A stretch of DNA of 5,983 nucleotides from Methanobacteriota archaeon (GTDB lineage Archaea; Halobacteriota; Halobacteria; Halobacteriales; Halalkalicoccaceae). The position numbers and the translations under genes are program-made. Of this stretch, positions 5,735-5,983 are shown in pieces (position 1 is the first letter of the stretch; every line of letters starts with the position of its first letter). A model generated the notes under the pieces. That model was not told where the DNA came from and did no database searches. It saw only the letters and a program-made list of their open reading frames with translations. The DNA is taken from the NCBI GenBank assembly GCA_022561895.1, contig JADFQH010000194.1, positions 1 through 5,983 of the forward strand, written 5' to 3'.

Positions 5735-5983
5735 TCACTTCCACGGGTTTTTCACCAGTTCCCCCTGAACATCGGCTCCAACGGCGATTTTGCAGTCGTC
5801 TCTCGGTTCTGCGATACACAGTAGGACGTAACCATCGGCGAACTGTTTCGCTTTAAGTGCTCGCGGCGGGCGGCGGTGGTGAACGCTTCCTTCGAGGAGC
5901 TGTCCGACACAGGTCGCACATGCGCCGGTCAGGCAGCCAAACGGCAAGCCGAGTTCCGCGGATTCTGCAGCGTCGAGGATCGT
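5735..5983 (-). CDS. [2Fe-2S] plant-type ferredoxin, 3' part
   Basis: Electron-transfer protein, or an electron-transfer domain, of the plant-type [2Fe-2S] family, acting in the cytoplasm. The frame is open to the right edge of the window, so the gene is cut and only its last 82 codons are present. The visible part begins TILDAAESAELGLPFGC, the helix and loop preceding the cluster site. The four cluster ligands are all present: Cys17, Cys22 and Cys25 in C-x4-C-x2-C, and Cys56 in YVLLCIAEP, 30 residues further on. A fifth cysteine (Cys64) lies just after. A TTG at 5945-5947 could be read as a start, but that would remove the beginning of the fold, so the true start is upstream, outside the window. 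The C-terminus (GELVKNPWK) is short, so the cluster domain is at the end of the protein. Partner enzyme unknown; the DehI-type gene follows on the same strand. Confidence 0.92.
   Translation of the reverse strand, partial: TILDAAESAELGLPFGCLTGACATCVGQLLEGSVHHRRPPRALKAKQFADGYVLLCIAEPRDDCKIAVGADVQGELVKNPWK

Overview
The window looks like chromosome from an extremely halophilic archaeon (class Halobacteria). The predicted proteins are strongly acidic. Two secreted proteins carry twin-arginine (Tat) signals with a lipobox, the usual haloarchaeal lipoprotein route. Two genes have AT-rich boxes centred about 26-27 nt before the ATG, as in leaderless haloarchaeal transcripts. The SufU, DehI-type and plant-type ferredoxin genes also fit. 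Genus cannot be fixed from the sequence alone.

Left part (about 1-2900) is lower in G+C and accessory in character. It holds an unrecognised ORF cut by or starting at the left edge, then a Tat lipoprotein predicted to be an eight-bladed PQQ-like beta-propeller. Next is a short four-helix membrane protein whose reading frame is broken. A 64-residue two-helix membrane protein on the minus strand overlaps the tail of that broken gene. By hand count, 841-900 has 22 G/C of 60 and 481-540 has 27 of 60, against 39 of 60 for 3601-3660.

Middle part (about 2968-4610) has a second, more regular eight-bladed PQQ-like lipoprotein, a paralogue of the first, followed by sufU, an Fe-S cluster assembly scaffold or sulfur-transfer protein.

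Right part: the convergent gap after sufU (4611-4817) contains a 114-bp element with perfect 18-bp terminal inverted repeats. It is internally symmetrical and folds end to end into a three-stem hairpin, so it looks like a non-autonomous mobile or MITE-like repeat. It stops 7 bp from the end of a minus-strand gene for a DehI-family protein (group I 2-haloacid dehalogenase fold, two internal repeats). Upstream of that gene, on the same strand, is the 3' part of a [2Fe-2S] plant-type ferredoxin gene running off the right edge.

Functional picture: a cell-surface propeller/membrane-protein cluster on the left, and Fe-S and redox functions (SufU, ferredoxin) with a possible haloacid-type enzyme on the right. 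No rRNA, tRNA, CRISPR array, complete insertion sequence or transposase gene is visible. The most unusual items are the nested palindromic element, the frameshifted membrane gene and the duplicated propeller lipoproteins.
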